Part shown: positions 24,191-36,872 of the stretch, piece after piece | Layout of the letters: each line of letters begins with the position of its first letter | How positions within the stretch are numbered: position 1 is the first letter of the stretch | NCBI RefSeq assembly: GCF_000321225.1 | Contig: NW_004450583.1 | Span: 1,423,074 to 1,487,073 of the forward strand | DNA from: Odobenus rosmarus divergens | Lineage: Eukaryota > Chordata > Mammalia > Carnivora > Odobenidae | Length of the DNA stretch: 64,000 nt | Reading direction: 5' to 3' | Position numbers and translations under genes: made by a program | The notes under the pieces: model-generated | What the model was told of the DNA's origin: nothing | What the model saw: the letters and a program-made list of their open reading frames with translations, nothing else | The model's database searches: none

Positions 24191-26435
24191 AAAACAAGTC
24201 AGTGATATCTTATTTTACTTCTCTCTGTTATTGCAGAATACAATGCAAGTAAAGTAGAATCTAGATGATCTTGAGCACAGGCATAAGTATGAAAGAATAT
24301 CTTTCACAATTTTGGTAATACCCAAATTGTGTGCTTTGCCAAAGTGATCAATATAAAAACAGAATTATTGGGTGATAGATTTTGAAAGGAATGGAGTTAA
24401 AAGTTTAGTTTCTTCCTTTTAGTTTAAGGTACTCTCTTAGTGATTTAATGTTCTTCAATTTGAACAGAGTTTATTGAGAATATATTCTGTGTCAGTCCTG
24501 GTATTCTGTACTAGGTATTCTAAAATTTCTTAATAATGTTAGCACTGCTATTATATACAGTCAGTTACTTATCACAGTCTCTCCTCTCAACTTTTTTCAA
24601 AATAGGAATCTGCAGTATGTTTTCACATATTAGGTTCAGGTCCAACTTAGGGGTCCCAGCTAATGTAAATAGTTTAAAAGGCCTAAGTTTTATGGTAACC
24701 CTGTACTAATTTAACAAGCCCAGGGACTCTGGTTTCCACCAAAAGCATTTTGTCAGCTTTCTTCCTCTCTGCTTTTATCCACAGTGTAGAGAAGGCTAGA
24801 GGACTAGGACTTGAGCTCCCAGTTGTCAAATTTTGCTGCCTAAATAACAGAAGATTTAAATCTATCATGGTTTCCTATATTTAAGAGCTGATGGGCTCCT
24901 CCTATTTTTAATTCCTTTTCCTTGGAAGGGTGTTCTAATATTCATTCAGAAATATGACTGCTCATAGGATTTGTGTCAGATATTTTTAAGCCCAACAGAT
25001 ATGGTGTTTCCATTATTGTTGTTTAATGTTAAACTACAATTCCTTTTGAGCTATATGAGCTATTTATAAGTGATAATGAATAATTCATTTTGAGAGGCAG
25101 TGTATTTTTTCAGTAATTGATCTGAATAAAACTAATATTAAACATGAAGAAACTAGTTAATAGAGGGGATATTAGCAATCATTTATTCAAATTAAGTTAG
25201 AATTCTTAATTTGATAAATAGAATTCTTTTATTTACAGAATCAAGCCAATTTGGGTTGATAGGTTGTAGAAAATTAATTTCTTACCATATGAGGAAATAC
25301 ATATTTTCTTTCTCTCATCATGGCATTAATTCAGAAATGACTTTTCCAGTTCCTACCTCTTCCAGGAGGAACATTGTTTACTCCTTCATAGTCATACTTC
25401 ACCTTTGTTACGCTAAAGTCAGAGTTTCTATTTCTTCTTATGTGGATTAGAAATGCACCACAAGGAATACTGCAAAATAAATTAGCAGAATTTTTGCTTA
25501 TTGTTGAGGACATTTCGACAGCTACACAATGGGTGAAAAAGTTTTAAGTTTACGAAGCAACATTATCACAACTGAATGGTACTTAGTACTGTTTTTCAAA
25601 TAACAAATGGAAGAAGTGGAAGATCTATGAGACAGGGTTGCCTTTAAAAATGTAATTTTAATGCATTAATTACTGGGTGGCAAGGGCATAGGAAGAGGTA
25701 GGCCTTTTCTAGAAATATTCTCATCTCTATTTCTTTAGATACTCTCAGATTTATGTTAACTCACCTCAGGATTTGTATTTCTTTCTTTCTTTTTTCTAAG
25801 CAATAGAATAATATTCCCAAGACATTGCTGATTTTAGTTTTCAGATTGCCTTTGTCTCTGTAAGATAAGTAACATGAGTACAGGGAATATTTCTGGAAAG
25901 GTTGCTTATACCTAGATCAATTTCAAGTTAGAGCCTTTAAAAATTACCTGTATTTTTAAAAAATTACTTATATTATAAGACAGTAGAATATTCTGGATAG
26001 TGGGTAAAAGAGTAGACTAGTATTAGTAGATGAACAAACTTTTGACACTCATTTTTGGTACCTCTACTTCTTAGGAAAGTAATTGAATATATTCAGTCCT
26101 GTAATTTATTTTACAATGATCATTTAATAAAATGTTTACAATAATTTCTTATCCTGAGGTTTATAAAATATCAACATGGGACATCAAAATAGATAAACTT
26201 GACAAATTAATGAATTGTGAATTATATATTTCATCAAAGTACCTCTAAATGATTTTCTTAAATTTCCAGCTATAATAATAATAATGCATGCTCATTGTAG
26301 AGAATGAAAAATATAGAAACATGCAAAGAAAAAATTAAAATCAACATTCATCATATCAACCAGCATTAATGACTCTAAATTTTTTCATGTGTTTTCTTAC
26401 AGTGTTTTCTCCATATGTATTTGTAAACTGTTTAG
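24191..26435. other. Unassigned AT-rich sequence
   Basis: More than 2 kb with no recognisable gene, RNA or repeat. Open frames of 60-80 codons (24683-24868, 25211-25450, 25331-25513) lack domain or splice context. Confidence 0.4.
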
Positions 26436-26755
26436 TTTGAAATGATTTCCAACTTAGAGAAGAGTTGTAAGAAGAGGACAATTACATTTCTCCCCTATGC
26501 TTTGAGCGTTCCCTCTCTCGGCATACGATACACCTAACCACAGTACATATTCAAATGTTTCTAGTTCTCCCAAGAATGCCCTTTCTAGCAATTTTGTTTT
26601 CCTACTCCAAAATCCAATCTAGGAGCATACATTGCCTTTACATACCATAGCTCTTGGTTTCCTTTAATCTGGAACCGTTCCTTGGTTATTCTCTCTCTTT
26701 CATGATATTGGCATTTTTAAAGAGTAGAGCCAACTGTTCTATATATGCAAAATTT
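26436..26755 (-). mobile_element. Old L1M/L1ME 3' UTR fragment, antisense
   Basis: 'atttccaacttagagaagag', 'cctaaccacagtacatattc', 'ggtttcctttaatctggaac' and 'catgatattggcatttttaa' match the landmarks at 11700-11820. Confidence 0.6.
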
Positions 26756-27141
26756 CAAGAAATTGAAATTATTTCCATTATAATTTTATATCCTTTTTCT
26801 CCTTTAGTATTATATTTTTAGCATTTTCTAGTGTCATTAATTGTTCTTTCAATTATCATTTTGGGTGGCTATATATTTTTTATTTTCATTAGTCCTGTAT
26901 TAGACATTTTTACAATTTCTCATTTTTTTAGTATTACTAATACAGTTGGGAAGAACGTCTTATAAATAAATCTTAATTGTAATTTAAATTTCTGAATACA
27001 TCTATCAAGTGTTTGTTAAGTGCTTACAACATGGAGCAATAAAACAAAAATCCTACAGAAGGCAATAATTAAATGTTAATCTCTATGATTCTGAATATAA
27101 TTAGATTGGAAATTTGAAAACGGGGGAAATTACCAGATAAT

Positions 27142-27299
27142 GAGGTTGCCCGATTTAGGAAACAGAAATGTAGGGTATCCATTTAATTTTGAATTTCAGT
27201 TGGGACACACAATATTTGGGACATCCACTAAAAAATTATTCATTGCATATCTGAAATTCAAATTTAGCTAAGTTTTTTGTATTTTATCTGTCGACCCTA
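27142..27299. mobile_element. Palindromic MITE (MER53-like)
   Basis: The two halves are imperfect inverted copies: 'gaggttgcccgatttaggaa' against 'ttttatctgtcgaccctac', and internal 'ttgaatttcagttggg' against 'tatctgaaattcaaatttag'. Near-complete palindromy and sequence recall MER53, an hAT-type MITE. No clear TSD. Confidence 0.6.
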
Positions 27300-27414
27300 C
27301 TGGAGCATTGAGTGTTCAGAAAAACTTCATGATAGTGATGGAGGGAAGTGAAAACAACGTTTCATAGAATGAATGGCTTGCGAATGCCACTGAAGCAGGA
27401 GTGAGTGTAGTTTC

Positions 27415-27557
27415 TATGAAGTATAGTCCATAAGGATAAAGACTTTGTGTCTCATTCACTGCTATATCCCCAACCCCTTAAACAGTGCCTGCACACTGTA
27501 GATACTCCGTAAATATTTTCTGAATGAATGAGTGAATGAATAAATGAATGAATGAAT
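27415..27557 (+). mobile_element. L2 3' end with (GAAT)n tail
   Basis: 'cattcactgctatatcccca', 'aacagtgcctgcacactgta', 'gtaaatattttctgaatgaa' and a run of tgaa units is the classic L2 3' end. Confidence 0.9.
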
Positions 27558-27721
27558 TTGCACTATGAATAAAATCAGACCTTTTGGGACAAAGGTTACC
27601 TGTTGTATCTAAGTTGATAAGAATCAAATTTCCATGAGTTTGGAATACCTGGCAGACAAATTTGGACATCCTGCCTTCCTTTATTCAACTGAAATAGAAA
27701 TGTGAAATACAAAGATATTTT

Positions 27722-27960
27722 TTAAATGAAATATAATGATTTATTAAGTTTCTACCATTTATCAGATATGGGGGATACTTTGGTAAACAAGAATAGACAT
27801 GACTTCTACACTCATGGATTTTAGTCTAGTGAGAGTGACAACATTATTTAATTAAACCATTCATTAATTTATAATTACAAATAGACACATATTATGAAAG
27901 GAATGTACTTTGTTCTGAAATCACATAAAATGAGGGTATATTCCTAAAAACCTAAGTTGG
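27722..27960 (+). mobile_element. Ancient dispersed repeat fragment
   Basis: 'gatttattaagtttctacca', 'gataatttggtaaacaag'-like spacing and 'tggattttagtctagtgaga' match the start of the repeat type also seen at 46318-46560. Strongly decayed. Confidence 0.4.
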
Positions 27961-27999
27961 GGATAGGGTTATGTTGTGTCATAAGGGATAGATCCAGTT

Positions 28000-28140
28000 T
28001 CTTCTATGAAATCTTCATCTCCCCGAGTTTATAGAATACTCTTTAGGTTATCACACTTGGTTCTTATACAGCTTTGGTTTTTTATCTTAATATATGGATG
28101 ATTTAGTAGATTATATATTCTTTGAGGAAGGAGAGATTAG
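28000..28140 (+). mobile_element. Probable L2 fragment
   Basis: 'gaaatcttcatctccccgag ... ttatcacacttggttct ... gattatatattctttgagga' fits L2 3' sequence. Low divergence support. Confidence 0.4.
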
Positions 28141-28804
28141 AGTAGGCAAAAAGGTGTTATGATTTATTTTTATCACCTGTAGTTTTCATGTGTATAATAG
28201 GTGTAAAATTTATGTTGACTCGCTGAAATTATGATGGAGGTTTTGATAGCGGTAGATATGCCATATACATCTAAGAGATTATTTCTTGATTCTTTGAGCA
28301 TCTTAAAGAAGTTTGTGGTGTCTAGATGTCGTTCTTAGTTTATAGACCTTGAGTGGCAGTTTTAGGTCAGGGATAGATGTCTAGTGATTGGCAGTCAGGA
28401 AGCTTTAATAACCATTGTTACATATTAACTTTAATCAAAGCAGTTGCTTTTGAATCTGCTTTCAGTATATATTGAAAATCTGACTACATCTTACCACTTT
28501 TCTTGCCTTCCTTCTGGTTCCTGATGCTATCATCACTTTTCTGGATTATTACAATAGCCTCATAATTGCTCTCCCCTGGTCTTGTCCTGCTTGCAGCAAC
28601 AAAAGGAAGATATTGGAAGCTTTTGAGCAGTGGTGGTAGCGTTACAAGCTCTGTGCTTTGACATGGCCACATTGTTTTTAACAGATTGGAATAGAGGTAT
28701 AGTACACATGTGTTGACTTGGCATAGTCGTAGGGAATCAGGATAGCACAATCAATTCTTAAAGTCTTTATATTCTTGGTAGTTAAATAATTATTTGCTTG
28801 CCAA

Positions 28805-28870
28805 TATTAGTATAGTTGACCCTTGAACATGGGTCACTAACCTCCCCATATTGTACTTTTGTAGAGTATA
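28805..28870 (+). mobile_element. Tigger/MER2-type DNA transposon fragment
   Basis: 'agttgacccttgaacatggg' is the terminal sequence of mariner-like Tigger/MER2 elements and is preceded by TATA, consistent with a TA target. Only one end is seen. Confidence 0.5.
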
Positions 28871-28892
28871 AATTAATGCCTTAATAAAATTA

Positions 28893-29775
28893 CTTTTTTT
28901 AAAGGACACTAAGATAACAAATAGGCCAACCACAGATGAGGAGAAAACATTTCCCAATTCATGTATCTGACAAAGGATTATATACAGAATATATAAAGAA
29001 CTCCTACAAATCAGTAAGACAACAAACAGCACAATAAAAAAAAATTGGGCAAAATATTTGGACACTTCAACAAAAGGAATACTATAATGGCCAATGAGCA
29101 CATGAAAAGGGGCTCAACATCCTTAATCATGAGGGAAATACAAATTAACACCACATGAAGATACCATTGCCTACCCACTTCAGTGGTTTAAGTTAATAGG
29201 GCCACCAAGTGATGGCAAGGATATGGAACAACTGGAGCTCTCATTCTTTGCTGATGGGACCACAAATTTGGAAAATTATTTGGGAGTTATTTCGTTTGTT
29301 TTATAAAGTTCATCATACATCTGCCCTATGACTCAGCAAGTCATTTACCCAAGAAGAGCAAAAACGTATATCCACAAAAAGACTTACATAAAAATATTCA
29401 TAGCAGGAGACAGAAATGTCCATCAACAGGATAATTTTTCAACAAATTATAGTATATTCATTTATAGTACACTACTAGAAAATAAAAAGGAATGAACTGC
29501 TGATGTCCCCAACCACAAAGATAAATCTCAGAAAATATTATGTTGAACAAAAAGAGTCAGACACAAAAGAATATTTGTATTCTATATTCCATGTAAACAA
29601 TCTATGATGGAAGTCAGAAAGTGTTCCTTCTTTGTTAAGGAGGCACAGGGATTGACTAGTGAGGGACAGTAGAGAACTTTCTCGATGATGGAAATGTTCT
29701 GTATTTTGTTTGGGGTGAACATTTAAGATCTGTGCCATCATACTGTACATTTATTATACCTCAATAACAAGAAAA
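28893..29775 (+). mobile_element. Old L1M ORF2 C-terminus and 3' UTR
   Basis: 'aaaggggctcaacatcctta', 'gagggaaatacaaattaaca', 'tagtacactactagaaaata' and 'tgtgccatcatactgtacat' follow L1M order. Confidence 0.85.
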
Positions 29776-29865
29776 TACAAAATGCTATAAATAATAGCTA
29801 ATTGTGAGCCAACCAAGCGGTTCTATTAATGTCTCACCATTTTTTATAAGAAAAATAAATCCTGC

Positions 29866-30081
29866 GAACCATGAGAGACTATGGACTCTGAGAAACAAAC
29901 TGAGGGTTCTAGAGGGGAGGGGGGTGGGGGATGGGTTAGCCTGGTGATGGGTATTAAAGAGGGCATGTATGGCATGGAGCCCTGGATGTTATACGGAAAC
30001 AATGAATCATGGAACACTACATCAAACACTAATGATGTATGGTGACTAATATAACATAATGAAATTAATTTAAAAAAAAAG
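29866..30081 (+). mobile_element. Young L1 3' end
   Basis: 'gaaccatgagagactatgga' to 'gaaattaatttaaaaaaaaa', a very short 5'-truncated copy. 9-bp TSD aaatcctgc at 29857-29865 and 30082-30090. Confidence 0.93.
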
Positions 30082-30090
30082 AAATCCTGC

Positions 30091-30320
30091 AGGGTGCCTG
30101 GGTGGCTCAGTCGGTTAAGCATCTGCCTTCGGCTCAGGTCATGATCCCAGGGTCCTGGGATCGAGCCCCACTTCGGGCTCCCTGCTCCGTGGGAAGCCTG
30201 CTTCTCCCTCTCCTCCTCCCCCTCCCCCTAGCTTGTGTTCCCTCTCTTGCTGTCTCTCTCTCTCTGTCAAATAAATAAAATCTTTAAAAAAAATAAAATA
30301 AAAAAGAAAAAAAGAAAAAA
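30091..30320 (+). mobile_element. Can-SINE inserted at the edge of the L1 TSD
   Basis: Full copy with a long A-rich tail (aaaataaaaaagaaaaaaag type). The motif gaaatcct is repeated at 30081-30088 and 30321-30328, so it targeted the junction just made by the preceding L1. Confidence 0.88.
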
Positions 30321-30328
30321 GAAATCCT

Positions 30329-31801
30329 TTTCTGTTTCTAGAGAAAGAAAACAGTTTTTTATTTAATGCTATTTTTTATATACTTATATATGGTATACAA
30401 ATTATGAAAAGATTATCTAAACAAATTGACTAAAGATTACCTATGGAAAAGTGAATATTTTGCCTTTTTGCCTTTGCATATATATTGAGGAAAAAGGGTG
30501 ATTTCCCACGGTAGGCTCTTGTACTCTGTTCTCTCACCATTTCTTGTGGTAAAATGTGAACTATAATGTTCTGACCATGGTAAAGTAATTGTACATTGAT
30601 GAACTCTTTTTCTCTTCTCTTATATTTTCCTTTTTTCTTTATAATGAAATATTTAATATGATCAAAGAATATGTGTAACACATGTTACAAAGCAGATGCC
30701 TCTGCTTCCCCCTTCATTTGAAGTATTTAAAGCTTTTAGCAATCCCTTGCAGAGCTATGCCTATTCTGATTTTGTATTTTCATTTCATTGCGGGTGTATA
30801 TATCTATCCCTTGCATATGTACATATATATGTGTATGTATACATATATGTGTGTATATATACATACATGTTTTTATACAGTATATTATATGCTTCACTTT
30901 TAGGTTTATAGAAATGGTGTATTATGGTATTGCTCTTTTTCCTCAATAATAGGTTTCTGTGATTCATCCATGTTGCTGTATGTAGCAAAAGTTTATTAAT
31001 TTACATTGCTATATAATTTTCTGTTGTTGAAATATTTTTTGGTCCCAGTTCCTTTCTCATTCTTTGACCCCATTTGTTGTTAAATCAGCAAAATTATCAG
31101 TGACTTCACATGTATGGAATGCTCCTAACAAAGAGTTGTAATTATGACTTGGAAATATAGATACCATTAGAAATTCCTTCTATTCCTATAAGCACAGTAA
31201 GCTATATGATTTGCATTTTTATAGTAGGGTATGAATTATATAGTTATAATGACAGCTGCAGGGTAGAAAGTTTTAACACACTAGAATGAAATGTATCTTG
31301 GAGACATTTTTGGTATCTGAAGATCCACATGCCCCATATGGTGCCACTGAACCAATGAGTGTGAAGAAATTATTCTTACTGCTGAAACAGCACAAAGTAC
31401 AAATTACTCTTCTTTATACAAATTTATTATCTTTTCAGCTAAATTTCTGTATGAATAATTATATGTATAAAATATAGACTGTAAATATAATGTCCTTTAT
31501 CACATATTAGTGTGATTTTCCTCCATGTTCCAATAAATGGTACTGTATTTTCTAAATTTGAAGGTTGTAACAAAAAAAAGTTGCAGGTCAAAGTTAATAC
31601 CAAGTTATAAGAACATTGTCATTCACTATAAAGAATAACCATAATTCTGATGGGTTTTTTTAGTAGTCCATTTTGATATTAATATTTGTTCTAGTGAAAC
31701 AGTGTTTTATTTCTCACAGAAATGGTCCTTTATAAAAGAACCCCAAAGTATTTACATAAAAATGTAATTTTGTGTACATGCAGATATAGCTTATTTTTAT
31801 T
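30329..31801. other. Unassigned sequence with an ATGT/CATA simple repeat
   Basis: 30808-30870 is a degenerate (TATG)/(TACA) tract that produces overlapping spurious open frames on both strands (30682-30988). Nothing else recognised. Confidence 0.45.
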
Positions 31802-31816
31802 CATAACCATAGTATT

Positions 31817-31998
31817 TTTTTAAAGATTTTATTTATTTGAGATTGAGAGAGCGTGAGCAGTGGGGAGGAGCAGAGGGAGAGGGAGAAGCAGACTCCCCAC
31901 TGAGCAGGGAGTCCGACATGGGGCTCAATCCCAGGCCCCCAGGATCATGACCTGAGCCAAAGGCAGACACTTAACTAACTGCACTACCCAGGTGCCCC
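31817..31998 (-). mobile_element. Can-SINE, antisense
   Basis: T-run and 'aagattttatttatttgaga' to 'ctacccaggtgccc'. Perfect 15-bp TSD cataaccatagtatt at 31802-31816 and 31999-32013. Confidence 0.96.
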
Positions 31999-32120
31999 CA
32001 TAACCATAGTATTATAGTCATTGTGGTAATCCATTTTATTAATGTAACCACAGGCTTAAGATAATATGAAATTTGGTATAAATTTAACTTTTTAATATAA
32101 TTTGTATTAGGGGCTGACTT

Positions 32121-32322
32121 TTTTCATTATATTTTTGTTGAGAGAGAGACGGAGTGTGTGCACGAGTGGGGTGCCAGAGGGCAGAGGGAGAGAGAGAATC
32201 CCAAGCAGGCTCCGTGCCCCGCATGGAGCCCAACTTGGGGCTTGATCTCACAACCCTGAGATCATGATCTGAGATGAAACCAAGAGTCCAACACTCAACC
32301 AGCTGAGCCACCCAGGCGCCCC
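32121..32322 (-). mobile_element. Older Can-SINE, antisense
   Basis: 'gatctcacaaccctgagatc' and 'gaaaccaagagtccaacact' to 'gagccacccaggcgcccc' belong to an older Can-SINE subtype than the 'ggaccctgggatc' copies. TSD not clear. Confidence 0.9.
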
Positions 32323-32329
32323 CTAATTA

Positions 32330-34159
32330 CATTTTTAACTCATTCAACTAATTAACCTTTTTTAAGTCGTTGGTGTGAAATCCCTTTTGCTGTTTCACAA
32401 ATCAGAACCATGGATCAAAAGAGAGGGAGAGGGGGAGGGATCAGAGGAGAGGGAGGATTGTGAGAGAAACTTGTCATGATTTCTGTTCCTAAGCGGCATC
32501 ATACAGAAAGTTTAAAATTAAATATACATTGAAATGCAGGACAATCAGAGACCGATCTAAAGGTAATCAAAGATAACCAAATCTTCGGAGGATCTTCTTT
32601 CTAGGTTGCACTGGTGAGAAAGGACATAGAAGTGAACTAACTCTGATGTCGAATCAGAGATTTTTTTCCCCCTAAATCAACCTAAAAACTTGACTTTGTT
32701 GGTGCTACCAGTAGACTCAACCCCCTAGAGAAAGTAGGCAGAGCACTCTTTTTCTGTTGACCAGGCTGAGACTCCCTTCGTCTTTATATCATATAGTACA
32801 CTGCACATAGTTTTTTAGAAGCCTAGATCTCTAGTAACAATAACAGTAGTTCTCCATGAAGCAACTGAAACCCCGTCTGAAAGACATTATACATTTGTTT
32901 CCTTGAATGGGGAAGGCATTATGGGGAGTGAAGGCTTATTAACCTCATTTAAAAAAAATATGTAAGGGGTGGAATTTTATTTTAATAAGCCATGCAGCAA
33001 GGAAATTTAAGTTATTGCAGCTCCAGGACAGCAATTACTTAAATATTGACAACTTATACATGTTTTACATGCCCGTTTGCTCTCCTGTTCACTACTGAAA
33101 TGTAGTTACCATAGCAATGAACACATCACATGGTTCCTGTGCTAGTTCTAAAATAGAGAACAGCAATATGCCATATGAGCCATGCTTATTTTCTACATAA
33201 GGGCTGCATCTACAACTTGAGGCCATTCCATACCCTTCTCGGTGCAGATAGCTTGTCATTGATTTAGAAAGCTTTTAAAGTAAAAAGCAATTGGCAAGAG
33301 TACATATCAAGTCTCCAACCTTTCTTGTACTATATGGTATTTATTCTTTGCCACTGAGCTAAAAGGACAGCTTTACTAGCTTTGACCAGCAGGGACTCTG
33401 CTATTATATATTTAACCAAGTATCTTCTACTGGAATATCAGTACCACTCAGGCGATGAGACGGAAGGGGCATATATACCAGGGATGGAAACATTTTCTCT
33501 ATCTTATTGACCAATCCTTAACCAATCTTAGCTTTTCTCCTACTGTTTGCTTTTATGTATCAAGTTTTTAAAAAATAGAATTCTTTTGAGAATTTGAGGA
33601 GAGGAGGATGCCAGGCACAGTTGGAGATACGCTATTAGTTCCCTTTTAGGACCATTATTGCTCTGTAAGATTTAAGCATGGGTTACACAGCAGTGTATCA
33701 AAAAGGACCGCAGATTTCTGTGATTGATGCTGTCAGGTCCCCACTTCTACCTTACTCTTGCGTTCTTTTAGAGTATGTAGTAGACTGTCAGGCCTCATGA
33801 AATAAAACAGGTGCATACCCCTATTACTGTGGATCTTATATATTTACTTGAAATAGTCCAAGTACTATAACATGTTAGTGAATGATGCTACTCTGTAACT
33901 ATTTCTAACATATAAAATAAGCACTGGAATAAAATAAGGAAATATAAGGAAATTTCAATTTGAGCTGCCAGTTGTACTACACCTATTGTCACTAGAACTA
34001 TAAATTAAAATTTTTAAATATTATGTACTGAAACTACTAGAAACAGCTACACTATAGGTAGCGGAGGACTCCAGTGCTTTATTTCCACCTTACCTTATAC
34101 TCTTGACTAAATTTTGTAAGAGGTGAATCACTGGTCTTCACACACAAATTAGTAAATTT
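32330..34159. other. Unassigned sequence
   Basis: About 1.8 kb without a recognisable gene or repeat, apart from a purine-rich patch at 32418-32458. Confidence 0.4.
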
Positions 34160-34169
34160 AAGAAGCTAA

Positions 34170-34359
34170 GGGTGCCTGGGTGGCTGTCGGTTAAGCATCT
34201 GCCTTCAGCTCAGGTCATGATCCCAGAGTCCCGGGATCCAGTCCCACATCAGGCTCCCTGCTCAGTGGGGAGTTTGCTTCTCACTCTGCCCTTTACCCTG
34301 CTTGAGCTCACTCTCTCTTGCTCGCTCTCAAATAAATAAAATCTTTCTTAAAAAGGAAG
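34170..34359 (+). mobile_element. Can-SINE
   Basis: Head has a small deletion (ggtggctgtcggttaag). 10-bp TSD aagaagctaa at 34160-34169 and 34360-34369. Confidence 0.95.
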
Positions 34360-34500
34360 AAGAAGCTAAATAGGCATACGTATTTGGCTGGCTGGCTACT
34401 ACTGATGGGGGATATATGTTGATTGTTTAATATTTGTGTTTTTTCATCTCCTTTTATAATTTGAAAAACGTGTGATTTAGTATTACATAAACTATGTAGG

Positions 34501-34718
34501 TGTGCCTGGTTGGCTCAGATGGTTAAGTGTTGGACTCTGGATTTCAGCTCAGGTCATGATCTCAGGGCACTAGAATTGAGCCCACGTCAGGCTCTGCACT
34601 CAAGAGGGAGTCCGCTTGAGAATTCTCTCTCTCCCTCTCTTCTGCCTCTCCGCCTGCTCGCACGTGTGTTTGCAAGCGTGCGATCTCTCTCTCAAATAAA
34701 TCTTTAAAAAAAGAAAAA
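34501..34718 (+). mobile_element. Can-SINE, older subtype
   Basis: 'gtgcctggttggctcagatg ... tcaggtcatgatctcaggg ... ctctctcaaataaatcttta'. TSD not clear. Confidence 0.9.
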
Positions 34719-34862
34719 ACAAAACTTTTGTGTAATATGGGTACTTTTATATCCAGATAATTTACAACAAAGTAGAGCAAGTGACCAGAGATGTCATTAT
34801 AGTCTTATACTTGAACCTTATTTTTTGTTTTCTTGGTCATTATTGAAAAATGGTACACTACA

Positions 34863-35190
34863 CTGATAAACATAGGGGAAGGAAAGGAAAAATAAAAAAG
34901 ATAAAAACAGAGAGGAAGGCAAACCATAAGAGACTCTTAACTATAGGGAATAAACTGAGGGTTGCTAGAGGGGAGGTGATTGGGAGAATGAGGTAATTGG
35001 ATGATGGGCATTAAGGAGGGCACTTGATGTAATGAGCACTAAGTGTAATATGCAACTGATGAATCACTAAATTCTACCCCTGAAAATAATAATACACTAT
35101 ATGTTAACTAACTTGAATTTAAATAAAATCTAAAAAAAAATAATTAAATTAAAAATAAATAAATAAGACTTTCTAAAAAGAAAAAAGGTT
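34863..35190 (+). mobile_element. Short L1 3' end
   Basis: 'cataggggaaggaaaggaaa' through 'atgagcactaagtgtaatat' to a mixed A/T tail. 10-bp TSD gtacactaca at 34853-34862 and 35191-35200. Confidence 0.93.
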
Positions 35191-35200
35191 GTACACTACA

Positions 35201-36240
35201 GAAATAGGTAATACAGAAAGAAAACTCTTTTGTAATCCCACCACATCTCATAAGAGATAATCTCTTAGTTTGGGGTATGCCCTTCCAGATTATTTTTTAT
35301 TATAAGAAGTGTTAAAAACATTTATTTTGAGAGCATACTATACTTCTGCTTTGCAACTTTTTTCCTAACAACCTAGATTGCTTTTCTTGTTAATACAGAC
35401 TTTATCTTCCTTATTTTTTATAATAATTGTATTATTAAATGACTGTACCATAATTTGTTCTCCTTTTGAAAGCTGTTGGGATGTTGTCTATTTTTTGTTA
35501 TTGTAAATAGTGCTATGTTAATATATGTCTTGTACTTTTTTTAAAAAAAGATTTTATTTATTTATTTGACAGAGAGAGAGAGAGTGAGCACAAGCAGGGG
35601 GAGCAGCAGAGGGAGAGGGAGAAGCAGGCTCTCTATTGAGCAGGGAGCCTGATGCAGGGCTTGATCCCAGGACCCTGGGATCATGACCTGAGCCGAAGGC
35701 AGATGCTTAAAGGACTGAGCCACCCAGGCACCCCTATGTCTTGTACTTTTATGTAAATTTTTCTGTAGGCTCAATTTCTAGAACTATAACTGCCGATTCT
35801 TAGGAAATGAAAATTTAAATTTTGATAGATATTGCCTATTGCCCTAAGAGTTTCTACCAAATCATATCCCCAATTTAAATGTGTTTTTAAGCTTTGCTGA
35901 AATGATAAATTTTAAATGACATCTCATCGTTTTAATTTCTATTTCTAGAGTTATATCTTTTCATGTTTCTAAGCCATTTGTATTTTCATCTTCTGTTCTC
36001 TCCTTAATTCTTTGTCTCTCTTTCTTTTGGATGGTTCAGTTTTCCCTACTAACTTTTTTCTTTTGTGTTTCCTTTCCTTTGTTCACTAGAAAAAATTCCT
36101 AGTTGACTTGTAAATGTTCCTTCCAGTTTGTCTTTTGTCTTTATTTTTGGTGCTTTCTAGTATATGGAGGTTTTTAATTTATATATAGTTAGATTTATTA
36201 GTCTTGTTTTTTATAGCTTCTAACCCTTATTAATATTGAG
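35201..36240 (-). mobile_element. Old L1ME-type fragment, antisense, split by a SINE
   Basis: 'gactgtaccataatttgttc', 'tattgtaaatagtgctatgt', 'tttctagaactataactgcc' and 'agatattgcctattgcccta' give reverse-complement L1ME 3' order. The part after 35960 is less certain. Confidence 0.65.
35540..35734 (-). mobile_element. Can-SINE, antisense
   Basis: Perfect 16-bp TSD tatgtcttgtactttt at 35524-35539 and 35735-35750. Full tRNA-like head on the minus strand. Confidence 0.97.
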
Positions 36241-36408
36241 TTGTCCATTTCATATGGGTCTCATGTACATATTCATTCACTTGTTTACAGAATCTAACCA
36301 TCTGAGTCCTATAGTATATCAGGTGTCTGCTAGATGATGGGTCAATAGTCTATGTACAATCTAAAGATATAATCATATTTGCAACAATGTTTTAGCGTAG
36401 CAACAGGC

Positions 36409-36546
36409 CAAATTCTCTAGAATGGATAGCAGGTACTTCTGAATATTGCTGTAAAACAAATTAACACATAACATGATCAAATTCTCTAGAATTATTAGCA
36501 GCTACTTTTGAACATTACTGTAAAGTGAAAATAATGTATAATATGT
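36409..36546. repeat. Diverged 69-bp tandem duplication
   Basis: Units 36409-36477 and 36478-36546 both begin caaattctctagaat and continue 'tagcag(g/c)tactt(c/t)tgaa(t/c)att(g/a)ctgtaaa' in register. No resemblance to a known dispersed repeat. Confidence 0.88.
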
Positions 36547-36872
36547 AAAGCAAAAGTAAAAAGCTACATATAACAACAGATAAGTAATTTGTCCTTTTTT
36601 GAAATTTAACTAGTTTAGTCTTTTATGTGTCTTAATATTTACTATTAGTTTTGTGGCTAATACATCTACACCTTTCCTAGTTATGGTATTATTATGAAAG
36701 GCATGGCTACTGGCATTTCACACAGAGCAGGAAAAATTCCTTTACATAAAAGGCAAACCACAATTATCCTCATTCTACATACTGTTCTAGAAATTATTAA
36801 ATCAACAAATATTTATTGGGTACCCGTTTTATTGCTGGGCTCTTACAAGAAAAAGAAGTAGTGGAACTCTTT

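Noticed and set aside
30682..30988. Several 67-73-codon frames on both strands
   Set aside because: Low-complexity Tyr/Met/Thr-rich translations of a TATG/CATA simple repeat.
36409..36546. CRISPR-like repeat array
   Set aside because: Only two adjacent diverged units without spacers, in a mammalian genome.
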